DNA of 64,000 nt, taken from contig JABAKD010000002.1 of NCBI GenBank assembly GCA_012845835.1, positions 24,222,518 through 24,286,517 on the forward strand. The letters run 5' to 3'. The notes beneath the pieces were generated by a model. The model saw nothing but the letters and a program-made list of their open reading frames with translations. It did no database searches and was not told the DNA's origin. Every line of letters begins with the position of its first letter. The stretch's first letter is position 1. The translations under genes and the position numbers were made by a program. The DNA is from Undaria pinnatifida. Taxonomy: Eukaryota > Sar > Phaeophyceae > Laminariales > Alariaceae. Positions 35,301 through 47,876 of the stretch are shown here, piece after piece.

Positions 35301-38300
35301 GATCAGAGGCCGCCGAACATCATCAAGACTGAGCCTTGTCGTCTGCGAGCGCTTACGGTATATATCCCCCTGACGAACATGATACCGAGAAGTTTTTCGA
35401 ACGGAAAAAACCCCGACACCTTGCACCGACCCTCGAAAACATAAATCTAAGCACAAAATATCTAACAGGTACCGACCTCCACGATGGCGACGGCAGAGCC
35501 GTCGATCTCCGCCAACCAGCATCGTTCCCCGCCGAGACCGTCAAGCACCCTTTCGCTTCCTCCGCAGCCCCCACCACTAAAGCTGCCCCCTCTACCCCCG
35601 CCACCCCCCCTCGATTCCATCGACGCCACCGAGGCCATGTGGTGCTCTTTCCATTCGTCGACGTCGCGCACGGCGATGCCCTTGAGCAGCAGCCCCCGAA
35701 AGGCACTCTCGGCACGACTCGGGTGTTCCAGAAGAAGCTCAGGGAAGCGTTCGTACGCCCGTGCGCACCTCAAGGCTGTCACGCGAAACGCCCGGCAACG
35801 TAAAAATTGGCACAGCAAGAAAGTGGGGTGTGTGTGGGATTGGTAAGTTGGGGGTGGTGGGAGGCATATAGCGCGTGCGCCTCGAACAACCAACTGCTAA
35901 AATAAACCATGAGTCTGGGGCCAGCCATGCTATTCACTCGCGTGGAAGGAAAGCAGCAGCCTCGTGGGCTCATGACAACCAAGGTTATACCGCACAGGTA
36001 CGCTTTCGTGATCGGCGCTTCGTTTTTCTTTTCAACCCTCTGGCCGATGGGTAAAAATGCAGCTAACGCCCAACACACTTCCATTTATGTGTCGTGTCGT
36101 GTGTCACTTTAACTCGGTTGCCCGCGGGTCTGCCACCGTGTCCGCCTGCCCCCGTCCGCCGCAAGCGGCCTTCACCTCTCAGCTCCGTAAGCTTGGCACT
36201 TCGAAGGGAGGCGAGGCGAGCGAGCGTCCTCAGCCGCTCGTCCTCGAGCGAGCCGATTTCCTCGTCCCCCGCCGCCTGTCGTCGGCGACGCCTCAGCTTC
36301 GACACCAACTCCTCCAGCAGATCCTCGTCGTCCACCACCTGTGCACAAGTCGGGCGAACACACGAAAAAATCACCCACACCGCCGACCCCACTTTCAGCA
36401 AGCGCAATCAGTAAGCGGAATGCGAATTATACGCCCCGAGTCACAGCCGTTGAGGACGTTTTTGTGCGATACGAGGGGCTTGCGGTACAAGGGCCAAGGA
36501 CAAGGAACCCCGTCGGCGGCCCTGCGGCCCTGCGACCTGAACGGTCGAGAAGCACAAGGCAACAACTGACTACTGTGGTATTTCTACCCAGTTATGGCGG
36601 CTTTCGGCTAACATTATTAGGCTTTCACGAATGATCTCGTCTTTTACTGAATTTCAAACATGTGAGCGTGCAGGGAAAATATCACTAAAAACAAAAAGAA
36701 AGCGTGGAAAGTCCACAGCGGCAATGAAAAGCGACACCCACACACCTGCTGCCGGTTTTTAACGAGCCGAACTCGAGCCTCAAGAGCAAGCTCCTTCGCC
36801 GAACCGGGCCCTCCGATGAGTGCCTCGGCCTCCGGAAGAAGTTGGCGGAGCTCCAAATCCGCTTGGATGAGCCTCTGCGGAGGGAAGGGGAGATAAAGGA
36901 CGGGATGCGGGCGGGACGAACGCGTCGGGCCAGGTTCCATGTTAACAGCCATTGGGGAATCGCTCGGGGTGCTTCCATGCCTCTACACGTCGGCACACGG
37001 TAAGGTGCAGAGGATCAAGCTACGCCACCCCTCAAATAAGGTAAAATCACGCTTCGAGAAACGACGCGCGCAAGAGAAGGCGCTGGCGGGACGAACCGCC
37101 CCTGGACGAGAATAACAAGATTGGGGGAACAAAATCCAGACGAGCTTCTTGCGGTACCCGCCGTCAGACGGACTCTATTGTCGTGGGTACTGCAGTAACA
37201 TTCATCGCGGCATCATCATCGCCGCGTCCGCAGCGATCGGCGTGGCGCATTGACCGACCAGCAGCGGCGATTCTCCGACGTCCTCAATGTCTGCCATGCG
37301 GGTCAAACCAATAAGCAAAATTACCGCGCCGCGCGCCCCGAACCTGGTATGCGTCGTCCATGGCCCTCAGAAGCGGTCCCGCGGCTGCCTTTATCACTGT
37401 TTGCAAGGCGACTGCGGTCAGACTTTCGGTGGTGTCAACTTCCATCTCAGACGCCGTCGCCCACCCCCCGAGTCCATTACCGTACACGGTCGCAAGCGAC
37501 GGCGGGCCGTCATCCTGACCACCGTCTCCACCGTCCGTGTTGGTGCCATCGCTGGCTGCACAGCCGTCGCCTCCACCGCCACCAAGCCTTCGCACCAGTC
37601 CCACAATTTTGACGTCAAGGGCACCCGCGTCGGCCGCAGTCAGCGCCAACTTAGGATCTGCTCTTCCACTACCGCTGCCCCGACCGCCGCCGCCGGTTCC
37701 ACAGTTCGCGATATCATTATCATTGTCCTCGTCGCTCAGGTCTCCCCCGTCCCCGGGAATCGACGTCTCGAGGTCCATGAGGTCGATGAGGGTGGACTTC
37801 ACATGCTCGCGTAGCGTTTCGAGAGCCGTGGTCAACCGATCCCCCGACCTGGCCGCCGCCCTTGCCTCCCTGAGCGCACCAACGCACGGGTTGAGCGCAG
37901 CGAGCGCGCGTATGAACCCAACGGGTCCCGCCCGGTCACGGTCGCCACGGCCGCCGCCGCCGCGCCCGAGACCGTCACTGCGTCGTCTCCCCCACTCGGG
38001 GGAGCCCTCGTTCTCCGAGGACGAAGTCGGGTTGTCCACCGAAGATTCGGATGAGGAGAATCCCCCTCCGGCCGCGGAACGAGAACGGCGACGGATCATT
38101 CCAGCGCTTTCGCGCTCCCCTGCATGTCTCTCTTTCGAGAGGAAAGATTGATCCGTGATAATCACGTCCGCCTTGAGCGCGGCCGTGACTTCCCCTTCCC
38201 CCTGTCCGTCGCCGTCGCAAGCCGCTCCCGCCTTCAGCGCTCGCGTCGGGTCCACGCCGCGCAGAAAGGCGGCCACCACCTTCCTCTCGGCCATCACGCT

Positions 38301-40945
38301 CCCCTTCCACTCCTCCAGGTCTTGAAGCGCGAGCCTTGCCCCCCTCACCGCCTCGGCCGCAGCCTTTTCTCGCCGCTTGACCGCCCGAGATGCCCTGCCC
38401 TCACGCTCGGGGGAGAGGTCGAGCAGCAACGGGGGCGGCGACTGCGCGAGCGCTTGGTCGTTCGACTGCCCTGGCTCGCTGTTGCTGCTGCCGCCACCGC
38501 TGCTGGCGGGGTGGCCTGCGCCCGCGCACTGACTGGTGCTGGTGCTGGCGCCGCCTACGGCGGCGGTCGCTGTGTTGTAAGGTTCCGATAGAATTTCTGC
38601 CTGGAGCTTGTCCAGCCTTTGAAGGCGCGTGCGATGTATGCGCGCATCGATATCCCACCGTTGGGTCTGGCGGGTAAGTAGAAGGGAGGGTGGGGCACGT
38701 AGAACGAACTTTGCGTTGGTTTTATCCTAGTCTGCATTGATGGAATCAGTCGACCGATTCCCCCGCCCTAATAAACCAGGAGGATTTGATCCTCTTCCTG
38801 CAGCCATATACAGTAGCACGTCTTCGCGCGGGGGGGCTACTTGGATGCTATACCCCAAGGGGACGCCTTCACGTAAACCTCAACAGATGGGCGCAACACG
38901 TCGCCGACAAGCGTCATTACCGTCTCGTTCGGCGAAAACAATAATAAACCCACCTTTAGCGCGAACTCGACGAACCGGTGCACGGACGCCGTCGCCTGGT
39001 CCACCACGGCCGCTATCACCAGGCGCTTCGCGTTGGCGTCAGCCAACCTCCTCACGTGGCCGAGACGCTCCCGGCTCTCCCGCAGAACCTGACGCATCTC
39101 CCACACCTCCGAGCTAGCGGCTACGCTCGTTCCCGGCGCAACCATACCCGCTTTGGGCATCGCAGAACCTAGCGGGCGTAAGAAGCAGGACCCCGGGCTG
39201 AAACCACACAAGTTCGTGGCGCTGGGGTTGGCGCCGGCGGCGAGCAGCACCAACACGGAACCGTAAGCTCCCGCGGCGGCTGCGAGGTGGAGCGCTGTGT
39301 CGAGGGTTGTGCGGGAGAGGGGAGACGCGTGCGAACAGAGCGGGGATGCGGTGAGGTAGCGCCAGCAACAGAGGTTGGTGGTAACGCGCATCGGGATGGA
39401 AGCGAGGGCGGGGGGCGTGTCGAGGTCGGGTGAGGAAGTGTTGCGAAACAACGTGGGCGCGATAAGATAGCGCGGGCAACAGGTGGTGTGGACGCGCATC
39501 AGGATGAAAAGGGGGACGAGAGACGTCACCGGACACTCAGATAGTTTCCGCCAGCGGCGGCGAAGTAGGAGTTCAACTAAACATTATGGCACCGCAGACG
39601 TTCTGGTCTCCCGGATTGCGAACGCCGGCACAGCCTGCGACAAGCACATGCAAATAGTCATCACCATTCCCCCCGCGAAAAACAAGTCCAAGCACCGTGT
39701 ACACACCCGCCCGTGATCACTCGCTCGCTGCCCGCCGCTCGTCTCACCCGTCGAGCCGAACTTGTTGCGTGCGTCCACTTCGATGCCGGACTTGACAAGC
39801 AGTTTCACCACGCGGTCCGCGGCGTAGACGGTCGCGCCGGCCCATGCGGCAGCGTGAAGGGCCGTGTCCCCTTCCCGCGTTGCCACCCGCACCGAGGCCC
39901 CTCCCCCGCGAACGAGCGCATGCGCCGCGTCCCAGTGCCCTTGCCTGGCCGCAAGGATAAGGGGCGTGGCACCGCGCGAATCCGCGGGGTCGACGTTGAC
40001 GCCGTGCGCTAGCAGGCGGAGGACGACTTCTGTGTGGCCCCGAGAGGCCGCTCGGTGGAGGGGGGTGCGGCCGGTCCACGTCTTTTCCTCCGCGTGCTTG
40101 CCACAGCCTGGCAACGCCGGGGAGCGCCTCCCACGCCCTCGGCGGAGGCCATCGCTACCGCCACCGCCTTCACCACTTCCCCCACCGGCCTCACCGGTCG
40201 CCACAAGCTCCGAACCGCTAATCATAAGCCCCGCCTCCTTCGCCCCCGCCTCTCCTCCTCCTTCTCCTCCCCCTCCTGCTCCTCCGCTTCCAGTGTCGTC
40301 GGCGCTCTCGCCTAGGAGCAAGTCGACGACCGACAGGTGGCCGCAGGCGGCGGCAACACTGAGAGGGGTTTCCAGGCGGGACGTGCGGACGCCGGCGTCG
40401 GCGAACGGCGCCGATAGAAGGGCCTTCATGACAAGAGCGTTCCCCCGGGAGGCGCACACGTGGAGGGCCGTCCAGCCGTCTTCCGTGCGCCGGGCGTCTA
40501 CCCGCGCCCCCCGCGTGAGCAGCTCGTCGACGACGCGTTCAAGGCCGGCCTCCACTGCAAGCGCGAGGGGAGTGGGGGGCATCCAGCCGGTCCCTGTCCC
40601 ACTGCTACCGTTATCGCCAGGCTTACCAACGCAAGCGTTTCTATCGCCACCTTCCCCGAAGGTGGCGGTGGCGCAAGCGGAGGTAGAGGTGGAGGTGGCC
40701 GCGGCGGTGGCCGCTGCGTGCGCTCCGGCCGCGTTGTTGGGGTCCGCGGCGGCGCGACGAAGGAGGAAGAGGGCCGCGTCTTCGTGGCCGCCGCCGCATG
40801 CGAGGCACAGGGGCGAGAGGAAGGCCGAATCGAGTGCGCCGTTTACCTCGGCCGCGCACGAGGCGCCGTCGAAGAGGGCTTCCAGGCCTTGCACCCTACC
40901 GGCCCTTGCCTCCTCCAGTAGAATGTCGTTTGGGCTATCAAAAAC
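32350..40945 (-). CDS. Ankyrin repeat, pseudokinase and PARP-like multidomain protein, 8 exons seen, 5' end missing
   Basis: Exons on the minus strand are 40945-39748, 39294-38954, 38666-37344, 36874-36746, 36338-36176, 35775-35477, 34924-33923 and 33678-32350. They total 5784 nt (1927 codons) with matching phases throughout. Residues are counted from 40945. About 1-450 hold ankyrin repeats (TPLHRAASRGHTEVVLRLL, TPLILAARQGH, NKFGSTALHLAAAAGAYG), the last rebuilt across an intron. About 460-1110 are charged and coiled-coil-like (ARIHRTRLQRLDKLQAEIL, ELVSKLRRRRRQAA) with Ser/Gly-rich inserts. About 1120-1485 form a kinase fold with VAIVEV for VAIK, HNAVCLEN for HRDLKPEN (about 1293), DAG for DFG, an intact APE and ADVYAFG. 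About 1486-1927 are PARP-like: YPPHWSPF, a helix and strand before ERDAA, LFADP where LFHGT is usual, and a closing ACYPEYLVTF. An acceptor at 40946-40947 and no in-frame ATG upstream show that at least one more 5' exon exists. Catalysis is doubtful for both enzyme-like domains; a scaffold or sensor role is inferred. Confidence 0.85.
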
Positions 40946-41754
40946 CTGTGAGCGTGTGCGAGGTAACAAGATAGGGTCGGCGTGGGTGTTGGTCCTTTGC
41001 ACAAATAAGTCCGCGAGGAAAGCGTACGTTTTAGCCCTACGTTAGTACTCCGTTCTTAGCTGCGCTCCCTGGATCCCGAACTAAGGCTGAAGCAATTTTT
41101 GCGCATCATGAACACACACAAAAAACTGGGCACACGCAAGGAGAAGGGAACAAGGTAACTTCGAAGAAATGATTTAACTGCCGCTGCCGCTGCTGCACTC
41201 GTTTCTAGTGAGATGAATGGAGAACACGAACAAAAAAAATTACAAAGTATCAGACCGTACAAACTAAATGATGTAAAAAAATATAATGCCAGGCACTAGG
41301 TGTGAAGCAATAGTCGAGAGTCGAGTTTGCCATATTCGGTTTCAGCTTGGGAAGTTTGCGGCGCCTCGGATGACGCTGTAAGGGGGGCCTCAAACTCGGC
41401 GCAGCTACGTGCACGGTTGATGAATAACATGACGGAATGTTTCAAGACTTGGAGCAGGTTGGCGAATAAGCTGTCCGAATGGTATCCTACATACATATAT
41501 TCACATATACCTGGTAGTAGTTTCAAACGTTAAAGCGGCGATTTGGATACGTTCTTGTTATTTTGCATTTTAGCTCGCATTTGCGAAAACTATCGCTGTT
41601 CACGGTATGATACCTGGTTGAAACCATTCAACTACAGTAGAGGTCTCTCAGCAAGGCGGTGGTGTGCGGGAGTACTATGACCGCACTAATGGAGGAAGGC
41701 GCCTTATTCATCGCAGACTACGAGTGCAATTCCCCAGTCGCGTCAAGCGATTTT
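40946..41754. other. Region upstream of the ankyrin gene; first exon not found
   Basis: The missing 5' exon of the ankyrin gene should lie here or further right and must end in phase 0. Minus-strand frames near 41056-41262 and 41296-41526 contain ATG codons but lack a well-placed donor in the right phase. I cannot choose between them. Confidence 0.3.
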
Positions 41755-41945
41755 GACCGCCTTATATCGGGATACCGCCTTATTCAGACCACCGTATATC
41801 GGGATACCGCCTTACTCAGACCGCCGTATATCGGGATACCGCCTTCCTCAGACCGCCTTAAACGGGATACCGCCTTACTCAGACCGCCTTATATCGGGAT
41901 ACCGCCTTACTCAGACCGCATTATTTGGGGGACCCCTCCTGTAAT
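41755..41945. repeat. 32-bp minisatellite, about 6 units
   Basis: Units start near 41755, 41787, 41819, 41851, 41882 and 41914, with consensus gaccgccttatatcgggata plus ccgccttactca. The period is not a multiple of three, so the reading frame changes each unit and coding is unlikely. Confidence 0.93.
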
Positions 41946-42446
41946 CGACAAGCAAAAGGCCCCACCAAGACCTTTCCTGGTGTTTTGAGCTCAGAAGTAG
42001 AACCTACTGATCATCGGTTAACACCTATGCATGTATAGAGCAAAGAGAGGTACAATTACAAAATGGTTTGACAGCAGTGTCATCTTAAGGATTTTCGCCA
42101 AGAACAGCAGGGAGCAAGGGGCAACACAGCATGGGCATGCGACTCCCAAGCCATAAAAACCGCGCCATCACACCCGTTTATTTTTTCAAGTAAAAATACT
42201 TTGCGTGATGATGAGCTGGGGGTGGCATGTTGAGGATTAGGATAGACTACCCTCTTACTTTCCAATTGCTTTTCCCGCCTTCCCCCCCCCCCCCCCCTTT
42301 TTACGCATCTTTTCTTTTTTCTCTTTTTCTCTGCAAATAGTCTGGTGTCTGGTGTGCTGGCTTGCATAGTTTGTTATTTTGCCCGCGTGCTTACTGCGGT
42401 TGGCATTGTTTGTATGGCCTAATCACCATGCTGTACTTGCAATGCG

Positions 42447-42545
42447 TATCTCTGTCTCGTAGTTTGCGACCACAGAGCTCGTCTCTCTATGAGGCATCAG
42501 CACGGACACTGCTTGTGTTGGATTTACATGATGGGTGGAAATATC
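42447..42545 (+). repeat. Interspersed repeat family C, copy 1
   Basis: Contains tctgtctcgtagtttgcgac, agctcgtctctctatgaggc and atcagcacggacactgct. A second copy is at 51188-51290, and partial or inverted pieces lie at about 57886-57965 and 58115-58235. Confidence 0.75.
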
Positions 42546-42897
42546 GGATTAACGCGAAGAACCACACAGCGGTAGTAGCTAAACTGAAAAGAAGAGTTGT
42601 TGGGAAGGGGAATTGGGAAGTGGTTGGCAGAGGGTCACATAAGAGGTATCATACTATTGCTTTATGGAAGGATAATCGATCTATATCGGAATGACATCTA
42701 CGCTATTGTCATTTTCAAGAAAGCAGTTGCGTTGACATATGCTACCTGGTTTGATGTAGAGGATAGGAACGCCACTCAGCGATCATCCACTACACGCTAG
42801 GGTATGTTTTCGTGGGCACCACTAACACGAGCACCAGACGTGGACGCGACATCTACAGGACCACAGCATCTTCGACGATATGGGCGGGAAACAACAG

Positions 42898-43785
42898 GGC
42901 GCATAATCGTACATTAGACAATAATAATGTGCAAAGGAAGTACAGGCAGATATGTTAAAATTGCGGTAGACCACATTACCAACCTATTACGCAGGGCATT
43001 TCGTGCCTACCTGCCGTCTGCATGATCGCCTGACAACCTCTGTCAAACGAAGTAGCACACACCCAACGAAGTAACGTAATTGAGCGCGGGTACACTAAGC
43101 TTTTCTTTCAAAACACTGACGATTTGCACTTCTCCCTCTCGCGATCAATGGTGGTGACATTGCATAACAACATCACCTCGCTCGCTGTATTTGTAACATG
43201 TATTTCTGTTTTAGAATTGGCAACTTCAGAGCCCCACATCGACACGGTTTAAATCATGGGCGTATAATCGTGCATTAGCAAATAATAATATGAAAAGGAA
43301 ATACAGGCACATATGTTAAAATTGCGGTAGACCACACCACCAACCTAGTACGTAGGGTATTTCCTACCAACCGTCTGCATGATCGCCTCCCAACCTCTGC
43401 CAAAATAAGTATGCATAACGAAGTAACGTAATTGAGCGCGGGCGCATCAAGCGTTCCTTTCAAAACACTGACGATTTGCACTTCTCCCCCTCGTGCTCAA
43501 TGGTGGTGGCATTGCATGACCACATCACCTCGCTCGTTGTATTTTGCGGGATGTACCTCGGTCTTATAATTAGCAATTTCAGAGCCCCACATCGGCACGG
43601 TAAAATCATGTCAATCGATAGGTGTAACCATGTAAACACTGACGATTTGCACTTCTTCCCCTCGTACTCAATCGTGGTGACATTGCATGACCACATCACC
43701 TCGCTCGTTGTATTTTGCAATATGTATCTCTGCCTTATAATTAGCGACCTCAGAGCCCCACATCGGCACGGCAAAATCATGGTAA
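42898..43785. repeat. Tandem array of ~360-bp unit (two copies plus a partial)
   Basis: Copy 1 runs about 42898-43257, copy 2 about 43258-43610, and a third partial copy covers about 43637-43785. Shared words include tatgttaaaattgcggtaga, aacactgacgatttgcactt and cagagccccacatcg. A later piece of the same unit (gacctcagagctttacattg) is at about 47690-47800 with its flank aacacaccacgaagctataa. Confidence 0.8.
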
Positions 43786-43954
43786 CTACATGGTTACACC
43801 TATCGATGGAAATGTTCTATCTTGCGATCCATGTACAATAACACACCACGAAGCTATAACACGTTGTATACCACACCTAAAAAATGTTTGTATACCACAC
43901 CTAACATCATGTCTGCGAGAATAATAAACAATACCAGGTACCAGTAGGTGATAT

Positions 43955-44535
43955 AGACTGATGCATTCCTTCTACAACCGTCAGATTTGTCCCCTTGAAG
44001 GATTTATAGTTTCCGCGCACATATTGAGTTGTCCCCCCCCCCCCCCCCCCCGATCCCTCTTGTTCAAACGTCCCACATAAAATCAAATTCTGCCATCGCC
44101 TAGACCTAGCACCACGTGTATAGCAAGTCCATACATCTATGCGACCTAATGCTGTTAGAAATCCCCCCCCCCCCCCCCCCCCCCCCGCCCCCCCTTCCCC
44201 TCCCCCCCCCCCCAACCCTTCGAACACTCCGCCCTCCCCTCACCGGTTATACGACTTACAGGATACACTAGATAAACGGATGCATTTCCTTCCACAGCTG
44301 TCAGATTTTGTCCCCCTCAAAAACGGGTTTTATAGTTTCCGCGCACAGATTGGCTAACATCACCCCGTTGACCCTGGTACGAGCTAGACTGTAGTTGCAA
44401 GGGGAGTCGCCGACCTATATCCTTAATGAGGACACACAACTCGTAATACGCGCGATCGGAGTATCACACACAGCTTGCAAAGATGAGTTTCGACGAAATC
44501 TTCGATCTCATAGCTGGAGTGTATTTTTAATTTTA
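43955..44535 (-). repeat. Repeat family A, partial and full inverted copies with poly(C) tracts
   Basis: A partial copy (43955-44035) ends in a poly(C) run at about 44032-44051. A fuller copy (about 44238-44535) follows a second C-rich block at 44163-44215. The order is the reverse complement of the copy at 14450, ending in ttcgatctcatagctggagt. Confidence 0.8.
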
Positions 44536-45964
44536 TAATTTTGTCGGAGGGCAAATAAAATGATACAAGGTTCCCCGCCGGGAAGTGCCTAGGGGAGTGG
44601 CGCAAGAACGAAATCCAAGTATCCAACATCTGACTGCCTGGACAATTAAGACGTAACTCATAGCTGATGTTGGAAAAAATTTATACAAAAACGAAAGGAA
44701 GGCTCTTCCCAATTTCGTTTTTTTTTCCGTTTTTTTTCCCCTCGTTTGGACGGGGCTTTATGCTGCAAAATTTGCGTGGTAAGAAATGGACAAAAGGTGG
44801 ATTTCCAACCGGCCAAAAAAGAAAAACATACCGCAGTTGTTTCGTGCGTGGTCTTTTTATCGTGTTTTTTTTTTTTTTTTGCTTCGTTCAATATAATCAG
44901 CCATTTCGGAACAACACTCTTCTTGTCTTGTTGAGCCAGATTTTGAACTCCACGAGCGATCCACGCCAGGACGGAAAAATCATCCCCCTTCACCACCAGC
45001 TCGTCGCAGAAAGTGCACGGAATTAGGGAACTGTAGGGCTTCTATTGTCGCTGAGACAGAGGAGCCCTCTCTCATGGAGCATCAGCGCCCATATCCACTG
45101 CTGTTTGCTTTTTGGAGTCAGGAAAAACCACGCTGGGTTGTTTTGATCGTCCGATTCAAATTCGTCCCCTCGAGGAGACGAATTTACTTTGGGGACGTTT
45201 GAGTACGAACCAAAGCATCGGTTTGCTGCTGTACGTACCCTGCTATACTGCTGTAGCACATAGCCGCAGCTGCAGCAGCAGCAGCGGCAGCAGCACACTA
45301 CACATGGATATACCGCACACGCATGATGATGCCTGCTGCCGCTTGTGCTGCTGGGCGTGGTTGTAGCGTTGTCTGTGTTATCCGCACGTTCTCTGTTGCA
45401 TCTACATGGCTGGGTGTGTGCTTGGGGCAAAAACACTTGTTGGGGTGATCGGAAATACAACAATATTAAGAACGTTGAGGTAATCGTCTTAAGTCCAAAC
45501 GGTCCTTATATTTATGTCCAGAACGGCGACCAGGGTGCGCCCGCAGCAGCAAAAGAGAAGCGAACAACAGATCGCAGGCCCCGAATAAATCAACTACCCA
45601 CAGCAGCACAGCGCAGATGGATGTGCCACACACGCACGATCTTGCCTACTGGTTGGTGGACATGCCAAAAACCATACCTCGTAGGAGGTGGGATCAGGGT
45701 GTGCATAAAAAATACAATACTTGGGGGGGGGGGGGGGGCACATAGCTTATACACACCCCTAGGGGTGTATATACTTTTTTTTTAACCCTGAACGCTACCA
45801 GGGTCAACAGGACGATACCACTGCTGTACGTACAGACTCGAATCCCACAAGGCCTCAGCCTGCACCCTTCTCTGTACAAGAGGAACTTTATAACCGGCAC
45901 CGATGGGGAGAAAGTCATACCATACCTGGTATATATATAAATGTATATACAAGCCTGAACGTCT

Positions 45965-46140
45965 TGTAGTACTGTTGACCCTGCCATTAGCAGGGGAGTG
46001 AGTCACCGACCTGTATCCTTCACGAGGGTATACACACCCCGTAACGCGCGCGATCGAAGTACCACACGCTGCTTGCAAACCTGGGTTTTGATCAAATTCC
46101 CTTTTGGTCGATCTCACACCTGAAGTGTATTTTTCATTTA
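45965..46140 (-). repeat. Repeat family A, diverged copy
   Basis: Retains gttgaccctg, gagtcaccgacctgtatcct, gcgcgatcgaagta and a gtgtatttttcattt end, with many changes from the other copies. Confidence 0.6.
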
Positions 46141-46517
46141 TTTTCATATTTTTTCATCCCATATATTATTCTTGCACTACTCTCGCCCTTCCTCCCAGTA
46201 GTAACTCGGATCCGGGGTCACATAGCGGGCCCTTCTCCCCCCTCCCCACTACGGTACGTGCCTTCGTTTTTATCGCGAGAAGAATTTAGCATTTTCTTCC
46301 CTCGTCGACTCGCGTCGAATTGTACCTACCGACGCTGCTAGGCTCTCTCAGTAGTTGGTCCCCCTTTTTTTTTTGCATTTTTGCAAACAAAGTCAGAATA
46401 TCATCACAGAGGAAATCGAACTCAAGGATCAACGCTAGTATTCGAGGGCAATCACCAGACCACCGGGGCAACCGAAAATGTATTAAAATAAATGAAAAAT
46501 ACACTTATACATCATAA

Positions 46518-47220
46518 AGATAAAAATACACTCCAGCTGTGAGATCGAAGATTTTGTCGAAACTCATCTTTGCAAGCTGTCCGATCGCGCGTATTACTGG
46601 GTGTGTCCTCATTAAGGATATAGGTCGGATATATATTATAAAAGATAAAAGTACACTCCAGTTGTGAGATCGAAGATTTCGTCGAAACTCATCTTTGCAA
46701 GCTGTGTGTGGTACTCCGATCACGCGTATTACTGGGTATGTGTCCTCATTAAGGATATAGGTCGGCGGCTCCCCTTGGAACTACAGTGTAGCTTGTACCA
46801 GGGTCAACAGGGTCATGTTAACCAATCTGAGCGCGGAAACGCTAAAATGCGTTCTTGAGGGGGACAAAATATGACAGCTGTGGAAGGAAATGCATCAGTT
46901 TATCAATAATATCCTGTAAGTCGTACAACCAATCAGAGGAGGACGGAGTTAATAAGGGCGTGGGGGCCGGGGGCGGGGGGTTTGAAAAGGAGGGGGGAAC
47001 GGGGGGGGGGGAACGGGCGGGGGCAACTCAATCTGTGCCCCGAATCTATAAACCCCTTAAGGGGACAAATCTGACGGTTGTGGAAGGTGTGCATCAGTAT
47101 ATCATGTATATCTTGCAAGTCGTACAACCGGTGAGATAAGGGCGGAGCGGAGTTTCGAAGGGGGGGGATGAAAACGAGGGAGGGGGGGATTCCAAACGCT
47201 ATAGGTCGCATAAATGTATA
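46518..47220 (+). repeat. Repeat family A, three partial to full copies in a row
   Basis: A truncated copy (about 46525-46632) is followed by a full one (about 46645-46935) and then by a third that holds only the 3' half (about 47030-47140). G-rich tails follow the second and third. The first two begin with the same gagatcgaagatttNgtcga core. Confidence 0.8.
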
Positions 47221-47399
47221 CCTGGTAGGAACTTACTATACGTGTGGTGGTGTGGTGCTAGGTCTAGGCGATGGTGCGGGTGGCGAGGAAGGAGGGGGCA
47301 GGGGGGACAGTTATAATAAATGAATTGGAGCTACGGCATGGATGGGTGGAAAGGTAATGAGGTGATATCATCTGTCTGGTAGTGTTTATTGCTCTGACA

Positions 47400-47480
47400 T
47401 ATTTTGATTTTAGGTGGGGCGGCGGGGGAGGGGGGGGGGGGGGGGGGATGTGTGCGTGTGTGTCGGGGGGGGGGGGGGTT
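47400..47480. repeat. G-rich tract with (GT)n
   Basis: Runs of up to about fifteen G, split by gtgtgcgtgtgtgtc. Similar tracts accompany family A copies elsewhere. Confidence 0.8.
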
Positions 47481-47876
47481 GGTGGGGCGGCGAGGAAGGG
47501 GTGTGTGTGGTGGCGGTAATGGCCGGGAACGGAGGTGGACGAACACAAGTTACTTCGGAGTATTGTACTTGCGTGTGACATGCAGAGGAACAATATTTCA
47601 AAGATAAAAAATGAGGTGGACGGGAGGAAAATTGTTGTTACTACGTGATGTTTGTACTTTGATGCTACCTCTTATGATAGGGTACTTGGCGACCTCAGAG
47701 CTTTACATTGGCACGGTAAAAAATCATGGTAACTACATGGCTGCGCCTGTGGATTGGATTGGAATTTTCTATCTTGCGATCCATGTAAAATAACACACCA
47801 CGAAGCTATAACACATCGTATACCACAGTTCTACATGATTGTTCCAAATTGTTGTCTTGTACTTCTGGTATTGTGG

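Noticed and set aside
39864-41045. 393-codon + strand frame
   Set aside because: Antisense shadow of the ankyrin-repeat exon; its Ser/Pro/Arg-rich composition has no motif.
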